Part shown: positions 53,599-62,503 of the stretch, in pieces
Layout: every line of letters begins with the position of its first letter
Numbering within the stretch: position 1 is the stretch's first letter
From: Polaribacter sp. HaHaR_3_91
GTDB taxonomy: Bacteria > Bacteroidota > Bacteroidia > Flavobacteriales > Flavobacteriaceae
Assembly (NCBI RefSeq): GCF_019278525.1
Contig: NZ_CP058986.1
Span: forward strand, 2,576,001-2,640,000
Direction: 5' to 3'
DNA: 64,000 nt
Made by a program: the position numbers and the translations under genes
Notes under the pieces: generated by a model
Told to the model about the DNA's origin: nothing
What the model saw: the letters and a program-made list of their open reading frames with translations, nothing else
The model's database searches: none

Positions 53599-55065
53599 TT
53601 ATAGTTGATTTTTAAAGATTAATTCTGATGCAATTTTTCCAGATATTAAAGCAGGAGGAACTCCAGGACCAGGAACCGTTAGCTGTCCCGTAAAATACAA
53701 ATTTTTTATTTTACTACTTTTAATTTTTGGTCTTAAAAAAGCAGTTTGCAAAAGTGTATTTGCCATTCCGTACGCATTTCCTTTGTATGAGTTGTATTCA
53801 CTTTTAAAATCATTTACACAAAAAGACTTCTTAAACAATACATGTTTTTTTACTTCCTGACCTGTTAACTTCTCAAACCTGTCCATAATTTTATGGAAAT
53901 ATTCTTCTCTCAGTTCATCCGTATCCTCTATTCCAGGAGCCAGAGGTATTAGAAAAAAACCAGCTTCTTTACCTTCTGGTGCAGAAGTTTTATCTGTAAT
54001 AGATGTAAAATTCGCATAAAAGAGAGGATCTGTTGGCCATTGCGGTTTATCATAAATTTCTTTAGCGTGTGCATCAAAATCGGTATCAAAGAACAGCGTG
54101 TGATGACTTACGTTTTCTATTTTTTTATCAAAACCAACATAAAACAACAAAGAGGATGGAGCAAAGGTTTTTTTCTCCCAATAACTTTCTGAATACTGTC
54201 TTACATTTTTATCTAACAAAGTTTCTGTATGATGATAATCTGCTCCACTTAAAACTAAATCCGTTTTAATTTCTTTTCCATTTACCAATAAACCAGTTAC
54301 ATTTTTAGAAGTATCAGTTATAATTTTTTCAACATTGGCATTCGTTTTAAACTTAACCCCTAAACTTTTAGCCAAGGAAACCATACCTTCTATTACGGTA
54401 TACATACCTCCTCTTGGGTGCCATGTTCCTAACCCGAAATCTGCATAATTCATAAAATTATAAAATGCAGGAGTATTATTTGGTTTTGCTCCTAAAAACA
54501 AAACAGGAAATTCTAAAATCTTGATTAATTTTTCACTTTTTATATCCTTTCTCACTTGTTTTCTTATGGTTGAAAAAAACTGAGAAACTCTTGCAATAGT
54601 TGTTGTATTCACTAATTCTAAAGGAGAAACCCCTGGTTGATACACCAAATCTTTTATGGCAGTATCATAATTAGATTTTGCTGAATCTAAAAAAGTTTTT
54701 AAATGCTTGGCACTTCCTTTTTCTTCATCTTCAAAAAGTTGATAAATCTTTTTTAATTCACTGGCTATTTTAACAGATGAGTTTTCTCCAAAATAAACTT
54801 CATAACCAGGATTTAATTTATCCAAGGTATAATAGTCTGATGGTTTTTTATCAAAATCAGCAAAAAAACGCTCAAACACATCGGGCATCCAATACCAAGA
54901 TGGCCCAATATCAAAAGTAAAACCATCTTTTTTGTACTGTCTTGCTCTTCCTCCTAAAGTATCGTTTTTCTCTAAAATAATAACTTCATAACCTGCTTTT
55001 GCTAAATAACAAGAAGCTGATAAAGCAGAAAAACCCGATCCTATTATATAAATTTTCTTCTTCAT
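53599..55065 (-). CDS. crtI: Phytoene desaturase
   Basis: CrtI desaturates phytoene stepwise to lycopene. N-terminal IIGSGFSALSASCYLAKAGY and EKNDTLGGRARQYK; FDIGPSWYWMPDVFERFF; C-terminal YFTGQLTVPGPGVPPALISGKIASE. 488 residues. Its own promoter (TATATTTG on minus at 55082-55089) and inverted repeats lie between it and the regulator gene. Confidence 0.96.
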   Translation of the reverse strand: MKKKIYIIGSGFSALSASCYLAKAGYEVIILEKNDTLGGRARQYKKDGFTFDIGPSWYWMPDVFERFFADFDKKPSDYYTLDKLNPGYEVYFGENSSVKIASELKKIYQLFEDEEKGSAKHLKTFLDSAKSNYDTAIKDLVYQPGVSPLELVNTTTIARVSQFFSTIRKQVRKDIKSEKLIKILEFPVLFLGAKPNNTPAFYNFMNYADFGLGTWHPRGGMYTVIEGMVSLAKSLGVKFKTNANVEKIITDTSKNVTGLLVNGKEIKTDLVLSGADYHHTETLLDKNVRQYSESYWEKKTFAPSSLLFYVGFDKKIENVSHHTLFFDTDFDAHAKEIYDKPQWPTDPLFYANFTSITDKTSAPEGKEAGFFLIPLAPGIEDTDELREEYFHKIMDRFEKLTGQEVKKHVLFKKSFCVNDFKSEYNSYKGNAYGMANTLLQTAFLRPKIKSSKIKNLYFTGQLTVPGPGVPPALISGKIASELIFKNQL

Positions 55066-55075
55066 TTTTAATTTT

Positions 55076-55112
55076 GTTTAACAAATATACAATTTTATTA
55101 AACATAAAATTG
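55076..55112 (-). promoter_or_regulatory. crtI promoter with two overlapping inverted repeats (candidate operator)
   Basis: TATATTTG (minus, 55082-55089) is a perfect -7 element. One inverted repeat has arms GTTTAACAAA (55076-55085) and TTTATTAAAC (55094-55103), with one mismatch; the other is CAATTTTAT (55090-55098) / ATAAAATTG (55104-55112), perfect with a 5-base spacer. The -7 lies within the first. Both are positioned where a MerR-type repressor would sit. Confidence 0.55.
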
Positions 55113-55123
55113 AAAATATAAAA

Positions 55124-56017
55124 TTATATCACCTTTAACAAATCAGTTATAGTGTTATGTAGGTGAATTTGTGGACTTAAATCTAAGTGTTTAACCTGAT
55201 TTACTTTTTGACCAATAGCTATAAAAGTCTTACCTGAATTACGTATCATAGCATCTATTTCTTTAAAATAATCTTCTATTTTATCATCATACGGTTTAAT
55301 AGTTAAAGAAGTAATAAAACAAATTTCATTATCACTTTCTAAAAAATAATCCAAATTGTTTAAAGGCAAACTTTGCCCTAAATAAACGGTATGAGCCCCT
55401 CTTAAAACAAGTTCGTAATTTAAATATAAAAGTCCAATTTCATGAATTTCATTTTCTGGCAAAAACAACACATACGTTTTACTTGTTTCAGAAATATTAA
55501 ACTGTAGTTTTTCTGTATTTATAAGAATTTTCTGAACAATTAAATTAGAAATAAAATGTTCGTGAGCTGGTTTTAAAGTATCCGTTTGCCACAATAAACC
55601 CACATCATTTAAAAAAGGAATAAAGACTTCTTGAAAAATTTCTTGAAAAGTTTTTTCTTCTAAAAGTTTTTCATAAACATTATTGAACAAGCGTTTATCA
55701 AACTGAAACATCGATAGTTTAAGAGCATTAATAGATTCGTCATTTAAAGATGTTACAAAAGCTAATGCTCTAGTTTGTAAAATTAGCTCTTCATCAGACA
55801 TTTTTGAAATCTTAGAGATCTTAATATCATTATTATTTAATAAAACAATATTTAGGAGTTTCTGTAAATCTTCATTTGAATAAAAACGAATGTTTGTTTC
55901 ACTCCTTTTTGGCTCTAAAAGATTATACCTTTTTTCCCATATACGGATTGTATGTGCTTTTATCCCTGAAATATTTTCAAGGTCTTTAATGGTAAAATCC
56001 AATTTAATATTGTTCAA
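55124..56017 (-). CDS. CarH/LitR-like MerR regulator with cobalamin-binding domain
   Basis: A 297-residue regulator starting at TTG (56017). MerR-type HTH at 8-75 (TIKDLENISGIKAHTIRIWEKRY), then a four-helix bundle with the W-x9-EH motif (Trp143, Glu153-His154 in WQTDTLKPAHEHF) and a B12-binding Rossmann-like domain with E-x-H-x-x-G (Glu190, His192, Gly195). These match the residues used by Thermus/Myxococcus CarH to hold adenosylcobalamin and respond to light. It adjoins the crt operon, the expected target. Confidence 0.9.
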   Translation of the reverse strand: MNNIKLDFTIKDLENISGIKAHTIRIWEKRYNLLEPKRSETNIRFYSNEDLQKLLNIVLLNNNDIKISKISKMSDEELILQTRALAFVTSLNDESINALKLSMFQFDKRLFNNVYEKLLEEKTFQEIFQEVFIPFLNDVGLLWQTDTLKPAHEHFISNLIVQKILINTEKLQFNISETSKTYVLFLPENEIHEIGLLYLNYELVLRGAHTVYLGQSLPLNNLDYFLESDNEICFITSLTIKPYDDKIEDYFKEIDAMIRNSGKTFIAIGQKVNQVKHLDLSPQIHLHNTITDLLKVI

Positions 56018-56032
56018 TGTATTTTATTTTTA

Positions 56033-56046
56033 GTTCAACAAAGTTA
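56033..56046 (-). promoter_or_regulatory. Promoter of the MerR regulator with shared half-site
   Basis: The minus strand reads TAACTTTG (56039-56046), a perfect -7 element, followed by TTGAAC. The combined TTTGTTGAAC (56033-56042) differs by one base from TTTGTTAAAC at the crtI promoter, in the same place relative to the -7 motif, suggesting autoregulation. Confidence 0.5.
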
Positions 56047-56136
56047 ACGAAAAAACAAAGAATAAAATATTTTTTATTTAAAATGTAACAATTTATACTT
56101 TTACCCTACTAATAGGTAACTAACTAATTTACAAAA

Positions 56137-56631
56137 GTGCAAAAAGATTTAGAGAAAAATTTTTTATTGGACTTTGAAGAAAATCAAAATATTGCTCATA
56201 AAATTTGTAGAATTTACACTACAAACCAAAGTGCTCATAATGATTTATTTCAAGAGATAACCATTCAGCTTTGGAAAAACTATCCAAAGTTTAGAGGAGA
56301 CTCTAAATTTAGCACCTGGATGTACAGAGTAGCTTTAAATACAGCAATTTCTTTGTATAGAAAATCTACAAGAAGAGTTAAAACACAAGATATTAGTGAT
56401 TTTGCTTATAAAATAAAAGCGACTGATTATGATGATACAGAAGAAATACAATTAAAAGCGCTGTACAAAGCAATTCATCAATTGAATGATATTGACAAGG
56501 CGTTGATATTTTTATATCTTGAAGACAAACCTTACAAAGAAATTTCTGAAACATTAGGAATTTCATCTGTAAATGCAAGAGTAAAAATGAATAGAGCAAA
56601 AGAGAAATTAAAAAACATTTTAAACCCATAA
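56137..56631 (+). CDS. ECF-type RNA polymerase sigma factor
   Basis: A 164-residue sigma-70-family factor with GTG start. Region 2 (about 20-90: LFQEITIQLWKNYPKFRGDSKFSTWMYRVALNTAISLYRK) and region 4 (about 115-162: FLYLEDKPYKEISETLGISSVNARVKMNRAKEKL). It precedes a membrane protein and an outer-membrane protein that are probably its regulator and a target or partner; only position supports that. It is divergent from the MerR/crt unit. Confidence 0.92.
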   Translation: MQKDLEKNFLLDFEENQNIAHKICRIYTTNQSAHNDLFQEITIQLWKNYPKFRGDSKFSTWMYRVALNTAISLYRKSTRRVKTQDISDFAYKIKATDYDDTEEIQLKALYKAIHQLNDIDKALIFLYLEDKPYKEISETLGISSVNARVKMNRAKEKLKNILNP

Positions 56632-56635
56632 CAGC

Positions 56636-57250
56636 ATGGATTTATTAGATAAATATAAAAAAACTTGGGAAAATCAACCAGAAGAAGGAAATAAATTTTC
56701 TGCTGTTGATATCTACAAAATGGCTAAATCTAAGTCATCATCTATTGTAAAATGGATCTTTATTATTGGTATTTTAGAATTTGTATTTTTAAATTCTATT
56801 TGCTTTTTCTTAGATATGGAAGAAGCATATTTAGAATATGAAAAAATTGGATTAATAAATTTTGTTTATTATTCTCAAGTTTTGGCATATATAATTTTGT
56901 TCTATTTTTTAGTAATGTTCTACAAGAATTACAAAAGTATTTCTACCATTGATTCAACTAAAAAGTTGATGAAAAAAATTCTTAAAACTAGAAAAACAGT
57001 AAGAAACTACGTAATCTTTAACTTAGGTTATATGGCTTTATTGATGATTATTGTAATGGTAGCAGAAATAAACTTTAAATCTGAAGAGTTAGAAACCAAA
57101 CAAATATTTTTAATAATTCTTTTAACTCTTGTTGTTACATTGGTATTATTAGGTGTATTATGGCTCTTTTATCAATTGCTTTACGGAATATTATTAAAAA
57201 AATTGAATAGAAATTATAAAGAATTAGCTAAATTAGACGAGAATAATTAA
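56636..57250 (+). CDS. Membrane protein following sigma factor, possible anti-sigma
   Basis: A 204-residue inner-membrane protein. The N-terminal cytoplasmic helix (LDKYKKTWENQPEEGNKFSAVDIYKMAKSKS) precedes four membrane segments (about 38-58, 72-95, 120-140, 152-178). Small genes of this form directly follow ECF sigma genes in many flavobacteria, starting 5 bases after the stop here. By position it may hold the sigma factor at the membrane, but it has no recognisable zinc or RskA-type anti-sigma motif. Confidence 0.82.
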   Translation: MDLLDKYKKTWENQPEEGNKFSAVDIYKMAKSKSSSIVKWIFIIGILEFVFLNSICFFLDMEEAYLEYEKIGLINFVYYSQVLAYIILFYFLVMFYKNYKSISTIDSTKKLMKKILKTRKTVRNYVIFNLGYMALLMIIVMVAEINFKSEELETKQIFLIILLTLVVTLVLLGVLWLFYQLLYGILLKKLNRNYKELAKLDENN

Positions 57251-57258
57251 TTTTTATT

Positions 57259-57741
57259 ATGAAAAAGTATTTCCTTCTTTTGTTTTTAAGCACTTCTTTT
57301 ACCATGATTTCTCAAGAAAACACTGATTTTTGGGACAATGTACAGTTTGGTGGTGGCGTAAGTATGAGTTTTGGTTCACAAACCACTATTGGTATTTCTC
57401 CGAGTGCCATTTATAATTTTGACAATGGCTTTGCTTTAGGAACTGGTTTAACCTATATCTATAGTAAAAACCAAGATGTCAAAACAAATGTTTATGGAGC
57501 AAGCATTATTTCTTTATACCAAATACCTAATATAGGTATTCAGCTTTCTGGAGAATTTGAACAATCATTTGCTAAACAAACGTTTAATTCACAAAGTACA
57601 AGTACTAGTTTTCCTGCATTATATTTAGGAGCTGCTTATAATACGGGGCGTTTTGCTATTGGTATAAGATATGATGTTTTGTATGATGACAGAAGCGTTT
57701 ACTCTTCTGCCATATCACCAATTATTCGTTTTTACTTTTAA
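57259..57741 (+). CDS. Outer-membrane beta-barrel protein of the sigma-factor unit
   Basis: A 160-residue protein with signal peptide (to MISQE) and eight-strand-barrel pattern: FGGGVSMSFGSQTTIGISPSAIY, FALGTGLTYIYS, IGIQLSGEFEQSF, FAIGIRYDVLYDD, and terminal ISPIIRFYF with Phe at the end. It follows the membrane protein by 8 bases. It overlaps the convergent aldolase gene by 4 bases. Confidence 0.85.
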   Translation: MKKYFLLLFLSTSFTMISQENTDFWDNVQFGGGVSMSFGSQTTIGISPSAIYNFDNGFALGTGLTYIYSKNQDVKTNVYGASIISLYQIPNIGIQLSGEFEQSFAKQTFNSQSTSTSFPALYLGAAYNTGRFAIGIRYDVLYDDRSVYSSAISPIIRFYF

Positions 57742-58757
57742 AAACTTTTCAATTCCCTTAAAAGAATTTCATGCATTTCCGCTGTGTAATCTAAATGGGT
57801 AACAATTCTTATTCTTCCCTCGCCCATTGGCGTTAATAAGATATTTTTTGCTTCCATTTTATGGATAAATTTGTCTGCTCCTATTTTAGCATCAACATAG
57901 AAAATTACAATATTAGTTTCTATAGGTTCTACTTTTGTTACATAAGAAACAGCTTCTAAAACAGCACCTATTTCCTGTGCTTTTTTATGATCTTCGGCCA
58001 ATCTTTCTACATGATTATCTAAAGCATAAATTCCGGCTGCAGCTAAAAAACCGACTTGCCTCATTGCTCCTCCTAATAATTTTCTTATTCGTAATGCTTT
58101 TGCAATATGCGCTTTAGAGCCTAAAAGAATAGAACCAATCGGCGCACCTAACCCTTTAGAAAGGCAAATAGAAATCGTATCAAACAATTCACCATATTGT
58201 TTTGGAGTCTCATTTTTTGCAACCATAGCATTAAATAAGCGTGCACCATCTAAATGAAAGGCTAAATTATTTTCTTTCGATATTTTTTGTAATTTTTCTA
58301 ATTCAGAAAACTCCCAACAAGCTCCTCCTCCTTTATTTGTAGTATTCTCAATACAAACCAAACTCGCAAATGGCGTATGAATACCAAAGCCTTCATCAAT
58401 AGCATCTTGTAATTGCTCTGCAGTAAACATACCTCTATTTCCATCAATTAACTTACAAGTAACACCAGAATTAAATGCTGCTCCTCCACCTTCATAATTA
58501 TAAACGTGTGCGTATTTATCGCAAATTAACTTATCTCCTGGTTGTGTGTGTAATTTTATGGCAGTTTGATTTGCCATGGTTCCGGACGGAAAAAACAACG
58601 CATCTTCCATACCAAACAATTTTGCCGCTTTTTCTTGTAATTCGTTGGTAGTTGGGTCCATTTTAAAAACATCATCACCAACGTTGGCAGTCATCATTGC
58701 AGCCAACATTTCTTTTGTTGGTTTGGTAACTGTATCAGAAATTAAATCAATTATCAT
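57738..58757 (-). CDS. Low-specificity threonine aldolase
   Basis: A 339-residue PLP enzyme of the GntG/LtaE group that splits threonine or allo-threonine to glycine and acetaldehyde. Motifs: LISDTVTKPTKEMLAAM, FPSGTMANQTAI, HLDGARLFNAMVA, CLSKGLGAPIGSILLG (PLP lysine) and GAMRQVGFLAAAG. Cytoplasmic. 11 bases after the zinc metalloprotease start on the same strand; probably a short operon. Confidence 0.93.
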   Translation of the reverse strand: MIIDLISDTVTKPTKEMLAAMMTANVGDDVFKMDPTTNELQEKAAKLFGMEDALFFPSGTMANQTAIKLHTQPGDKLICDKYAHVYNYEGGGAAFNSGVTCKLIDGNRGMFTAEQLQDAIDEGFGIHTPFASLVCIENTTNKGGGACWEFSELEKLQKISKENNLAFHLDGARLFNAMVAKNETPKQYGELFDTISICLSKGLGAPIGSILLGSKAHIAKALRIRKLLGGAMRQVGFLAAAGIYALDNHVERLAEDHKKAQEIGAVLEAVSYVTKVEPIETNIVIFYVDAKIGADKFIHKMEAKNILLTPMGEGRIRIVTHLDYTAEMHEILLRELKSF

Positions 58758-58768
58758 TACGTCTTTTT

Positions 58769-61189
58769 TTAATATTTATAATCTGTTCCTATTGGAGATC
58801 CATCAGGAATTTGTAGTGCTTTTGTTTTCTTAAATGATGTTGGCTTTTTCTTAAAATCATCAATCATTTTTATCATTGCAATATCATATATTTTCTGAAC
58901 TCCTTTTGATTTTTTGTTTTCTAAAATTGATTTTATTTCATCTAATTTAAAAAGCACAATTGCATTAACTTGTTTGTACTGATTTTTATAAGACGCTAAA
59001 TAAAATAATTGCTCTAAAACAGTGGTATTAATTACGTTTTGTAACTCTTGATAATAAGAATCTTTATGTGTTTTTTTTATTGATTTAGAGATTAACTTAT
59101 CTATTAGTTCATCTAAACCTAATTGATTTTCATCTAAACTTTTGTGTGCAATTAATCTTGATGCTCTTTGTGGGTTTAACAACAAGTTTAAAGTCATTTC
59201 AGAAGCAGTTTCTACGGCTCCAAAAGCATCAAATTCTACACCTAAATTACTTTTAAAAGATTCTCTAGTTCTACCAAAACCCATCGCCCTTGGCGGAAAC
59301 AGAGCTAGTTTTTCTTTAGGAATTGCAATTTCATCAACAGCTATTGTTTTTAAAACTGCTTCTAATGCTATTTTTTCTAAAGAACCAGAAACTCTTTTTA
59401 CAACAGTTTCTTTACCTCCTTTTACTGCATAAGAATACTCTAAACCACCAATTAATTTTACGGTTGCTTCTGTTTGAAATCTGTGGAAAAAATACAACGG
59501 AACAAATACATCTTCTAAAACAGAGTAAGGTTGATTGGTTTTTATATTATCGGTAGAAAAATTAGCAATCGCCATTTTTCTAATTTCAAGTAAATTATAT
59601 AATTCTTCATAAATAGTACCGCCATTATCCCATAAATGAGAAGATGCACTGGCGCTTCCTTGAGATCTAGAATCTGCATCAGATAAATACTTAAATCCTT
59701 TTGCAGTAGCATTCTCAATAATTTTATTTAATTCATTCTCTTCATCCGTTTTAAAATCTTGATAAAAATAGGCGACAATTACTTTATCCCAATCTCCTAT
59801 TTTATTATCATAAGCATTAGAAAAATCAATTTTACCTCCTTTTAAAGTAAACTTTGGATGCGGATAATCCATTACAGAAGCTCTACCATTTGTACTAGCA
59901 GCAAAATTATGAGCAAAACCTAAAGTATGCCCTATTTCATGTGCAGATAATTGTCTTATTCTTGCAACTGCCATTTCTAAAGCAAAACTATCATCAGAAT
60001 TATTATTTGCATAAGGAGCTTGCAAAGCTTGTGCTATTAAAAAATCTTGACGAATTCTTAAACTTCCTAAACTAACATGCCCTTTAATAATTTCTCCCGT
60101 TCTTGGGTCAGAAATACTAGCACCATAACTCCAACCACGGGTAGAACGATGTACCCATTGTACCATATTATAACGAACATCTAACGGATCTGCTCCCTCT
60201 GGCAACATTTTCATTTGAAAAGCATTTTTGTAACCAATCGATTCAAAAGCTTGGTTCCACCAACGTCCGCCTTCTAACAAAGCAGAACGTACAGGTTCTG
60301 GAGTACCTCTATCTAAATAATAAATAATTGGTTCTTTAGCTTCAGAAATTACTGCTTCTGGGTTTTTCTTCTCCAATCTATGACGACGAATAAATTGCAT
60401 TTTTATGGGCTCGTTTACTGGAGTTGCATAATCTAAATAAGACATTGGATACCCACCAGAACGAGGATCGAACTTTCTTGGTTTGTACTTATTATCTGGT
60501 AATTCTACAAAAGAATGATGTTGGTTTACAGTTACCAAACTAGCATTAGGACTTACACTACTTATGTCACCTCCTTTGGCAGTACCTTTAAAAGTTAACA
60601 AAACATCAAACTCAACATTTTTAGGAAACGCTTTTGTTCTTTTAATATTAAAAGCAGATTTACTTTTATCTAAACTATAACTACCTTGTTTTGTTCTTAC
60701 CAACTTTGCAGAAACTCCATGAGCATCTCTTATAAAAAAATCTGTTGCATCTACTAAATACACGCCTTTTTTAGTTTCTTTTATTGTAAAACCATGCAAA
60801 ACAGATTTTGCAAATGCTTCTTTTACAGATTCTTTTTCTTCCTTATTATCTGTTATAGCTCTATACTCTAAATTAGGCTGTATTAACAATAATTTATTAC
60901 CAGCTTTTTTTAAATAAACTACTACACCACCTCCTAACTGGCCTCTATCTAAACCAATATCATTAGACCCAACTCCTTCAGAAAGAGAACGTACATAAAG
61001 AAATTCTTCTTCTAAAGTATCTATTTCAAGAAATATTTTATCAGAGTTATCATTATAATAAAAGGTAAAATAACCTTCGAATTTAGTAATTCCTTTTTGC
61101 AATTTATTACCTGTTTTTTCTGTAAAAAACTGAGAAAATCCATCAACAGAAAGTGTAATTAAAAATAAAATAAGTAGTGTTTTTTTCAT
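58769..61189 (-). CDS. Large exported zinc metalloprotease (DUF5117/DUF5118 family)
   Basis: An 806-residue exported protein (signal to FSQ). The zinc motif HEIGH at 417-421 with His427 (HEIGHTLGFAHNFAAS) makes a gluzincin/metzincin-like active site, and the conserved DPRTGEI and YMVQW-like segments are typical of this DUF5117-metalloprotease group. The family is widespread in Bacteroidetes, and its substrates are unknown. First gene of a unit with the aldolase. Confidence 0.9.
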   Translation of the reverse strand: MKKTLLILFLITLSVDGFSQFFTEKTGNKLQKGITKFEGYFTFYYNDNSDKIFLEIDTLEEEFLYVRSLSEGVGSNDIGLDRGQLGGGVVVYLKKAGNKLLLIQPNLEYRAITDNKEEKESVKEAFAKSVLHGFTIKETKKGVYLVDATDFFIRDAHGVSAKLVRTKQGSYSLDKSKSAFNIKRTKAFPKNVEFDVLLTFKGTAKGGDISSVSPNASLVTVNQHHSFVELPDNKYKPRKFDPRSGGYPMSYLDYATPVNEPIKMQFIRRHRLEKKNPEAVISEAKEPIIYYLDRGTPEPVRSALLEGGRWWNQAFESIGYKNAFQMKMLPEGADPLDVRYNMVQWVHRSTRGWSYGASISDPRTGEIIKGHVSLGSLRIRQDFLIAQALQAPYANNNSDDSFALEMAVARIRQLSAHEIGHTLGFAHNFAASTNGRASVMDYPHPKFTLKGGKIDFSNAYDNKIGDWDKVIVAYFYQDFKTDEENELNKIIENATAKGFKYLSDADSRSQGSASASSHLWDNGGTIYEELYNLLEIRKMAIANFSTDNIKTNQPYSVLEDVFVPLYFFHRFQTEATVKLIGGLEYSYAVKGGKETVVKRVSGSLEKIALEAVLKTIAVDEIAIPKEKLALFPPRAMGFGRTRESFKSNLGVEFDAFGAVETASEMTLNLLLNPQRASRLIAHKSLDENQLGLDELIDKLISKSIKKTHKDSYYQELQNVINTTVLEQLFYLASYKNQYKQVNAIVLFKLDEIKSILENKKSKGVQKIYDIAMIKMIDDFKKKPTSFKKTKALQIPDGSPIGTDYKY

Positions 61190-61260
61190 GTTTTGTATAA
61201 TTTCTATAAAACTATAAAATAACTATCACCTTTTAAAACAAGAAATCTTAAAATTTCATT

Positions 61261-61268
61261 TATTTTTG
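61261..61268 (+). promoter_or_regulatory. Probable prfB promoter
   Basis: TATTTTTG is a perfect TAnnTTTG match, 8 bases before the prfB ATG. The leader would be very short. Confidence 0.5.
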
Positions 61269-61276
61269 TTCTACTT

Positions 61277-62371
61277 ATGATTACACAAGAACAACTTAAA
61301 GATATTGCCGAAAGAATTGAAAAGTTAAAATCTTATTTAGAGATTGATAAAAAACTGATTGAAATTGCCAATGAAGAAGAGAAAACGGTAGATCCAGATT
61401 TTTGGAACAACCCTAAAGAAGCAGAAGTTTTTATGAAAGAGCTTCGATTAAAGAAAAAGTGGGTAGAAGACTATCATAAATCCATCACTTTAAGTGAAGA
61501 TGTAAATGTCTTATACGAGTTTTACAAAGAAGGTGAAATTGAAGAAGCAGAAGTTGTAGAACAATTTGAAAAAGCAAGTACATTTTTAGAAGATTTAGAG
61601 TTTAAAAACATGTTATCCGACGAAGGAGATGTATTATCTGCTACCATACAAATTAATGCAGGCGCAGGTGGAACAGAAAGTTGCGATTGGGTAGAAATGT
61701 TGTCCAGAATGTATACCATGTGGGCAGAAAAACAAGGTTATAAATTAAAAACACTTAATTACCAAGCAGGTGATGTAGCTGGTATTAAAACCATAACCAT
61801 AGAAGTAGATGGCGATTATGCCTTTGGATGGCTAAAAGGAGAAAATGGCGTGCATCGTTTGGTACGTATTTCACCATTCGATTCTAATGGAAAACGTCAT
61901 ACAACCTTTGGCTCTGTCTATGTTTTTCCTGTTGCCGATGATTCTATAGAAATAGAAATTAATCCGGCAGATATAGAAATTGTAACTGCGCGTTCTAGTG
62001 GTGCTGGCGGACAAAATGTAAACAAAGTAGAAACCAAAGTTCAGTTAACACACAAACCAACCGGAATTCAGATTTCTTGTTCTAACTCACGTTCTCAGCA
62101 CGATAATAGAGCAACAGCATTAAAAATGCTAAAATCTCAATTATATGAAATTGAATTGCAAAAACAACAAGCCACAAGAGACGAGATTGAATCTGGAAAG
62201 CTAAAAACGGAATGGGGAAGCCAAATTAGAAACTATGTAATGCATCCTTATAAATTGGTGAAAGATGTAAGAACTGGTCACGAAACGGGTAATGTAGACA
62301 ATGTAATGAACGGAGATATAAACCCGTTTTTAAAGTCTTATTTAATGTTAAATGGACAAAAAAGCGATTAG
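61277..62371 (+). CDS. prfB: Peptide chain release factor 2, without programmed frameshift
   Basis: RF2 terminates translation at UGA and UAA. The SPF codon-recognition tripeptide ([12 protein letters not shown]) and the peptide-release GGQ ([16 protein letters not shown]) are present. 364 residues. In E. coli a UGA after codon 25 demands a +1 frameshift; here the equivalent region (SYLEIDKK) reads through in one frame, so RF2 autoregulation by frameshift is absent. Confidence 0.97.
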   Translation: MITQEQLKDIAERIEKLKSYLEIDKKLIEIANEEEKTVDPDFWNNPKEAEVFMKELRLKKKWVEDYHKSITLSEDVNVLYEFYKEGEIEEAEVVEQFEKASTFLEDLEFKNMLSDEGDVLSATIQINAGAGGTESCDWVEMLSRMYTMWAEKQGYKLKTLNYQAGDVAGIKTITIEVDGDYAFGWLKGENGVHRLVRISPFDSNGKRHTTFGSVYVFPVADDSIEIEINPADIEIVTARSSGAGGQNVNKVETKVQLTHKPTGIQISCSNSRSQHDNRATALKMLKSQLYEIELQKQQATRDEIESGKLKTEWGSQIRNYVMHPYKLVKDVRTGHETGNVDNVMNGDINPFLKSYLMLNGQKSD

Positions 62372-62390
62372 ATTTAAAACACAATTATTA

Positions 62391-62466
62391 GAAGCTGTTT
62401 CCTGCTTTCCATTATATCTTTTTTTAAGAAAAATAAAAAAAGGATGTCATTTCAATCAGGGCTAAA
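62391..62466 (-). repeat. Structured dispersed repeat, copy 3 (reversed) between prfB and the ArsC-family gene
   Basis: Read on the minus strand: AGCCCTGATTGAAATGACATCC, a T-run and short spacer, then GATATAATGGAAAGCAGG. Stems: AGC/GCT ends, CCTG (62401-62404) / CAGG (62457-62460), and an A-run with T-run. It belongs to the family of 22347 and 36741 in the opposite orientation. Confidence 0.78.
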
Positions 62467-62503
62467 CTTGTTTGCTAACAAATAGAAAACTAAAAACATA
62501 CAG

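Noticed and set aside
60440-60490. tRNA-like GGATCGAAC sequence
   Set aside because: It lies in the coding region of the zinc metalloprotease and no cloverleaf can be drawn around it. No other tRNA-like sequence was found.
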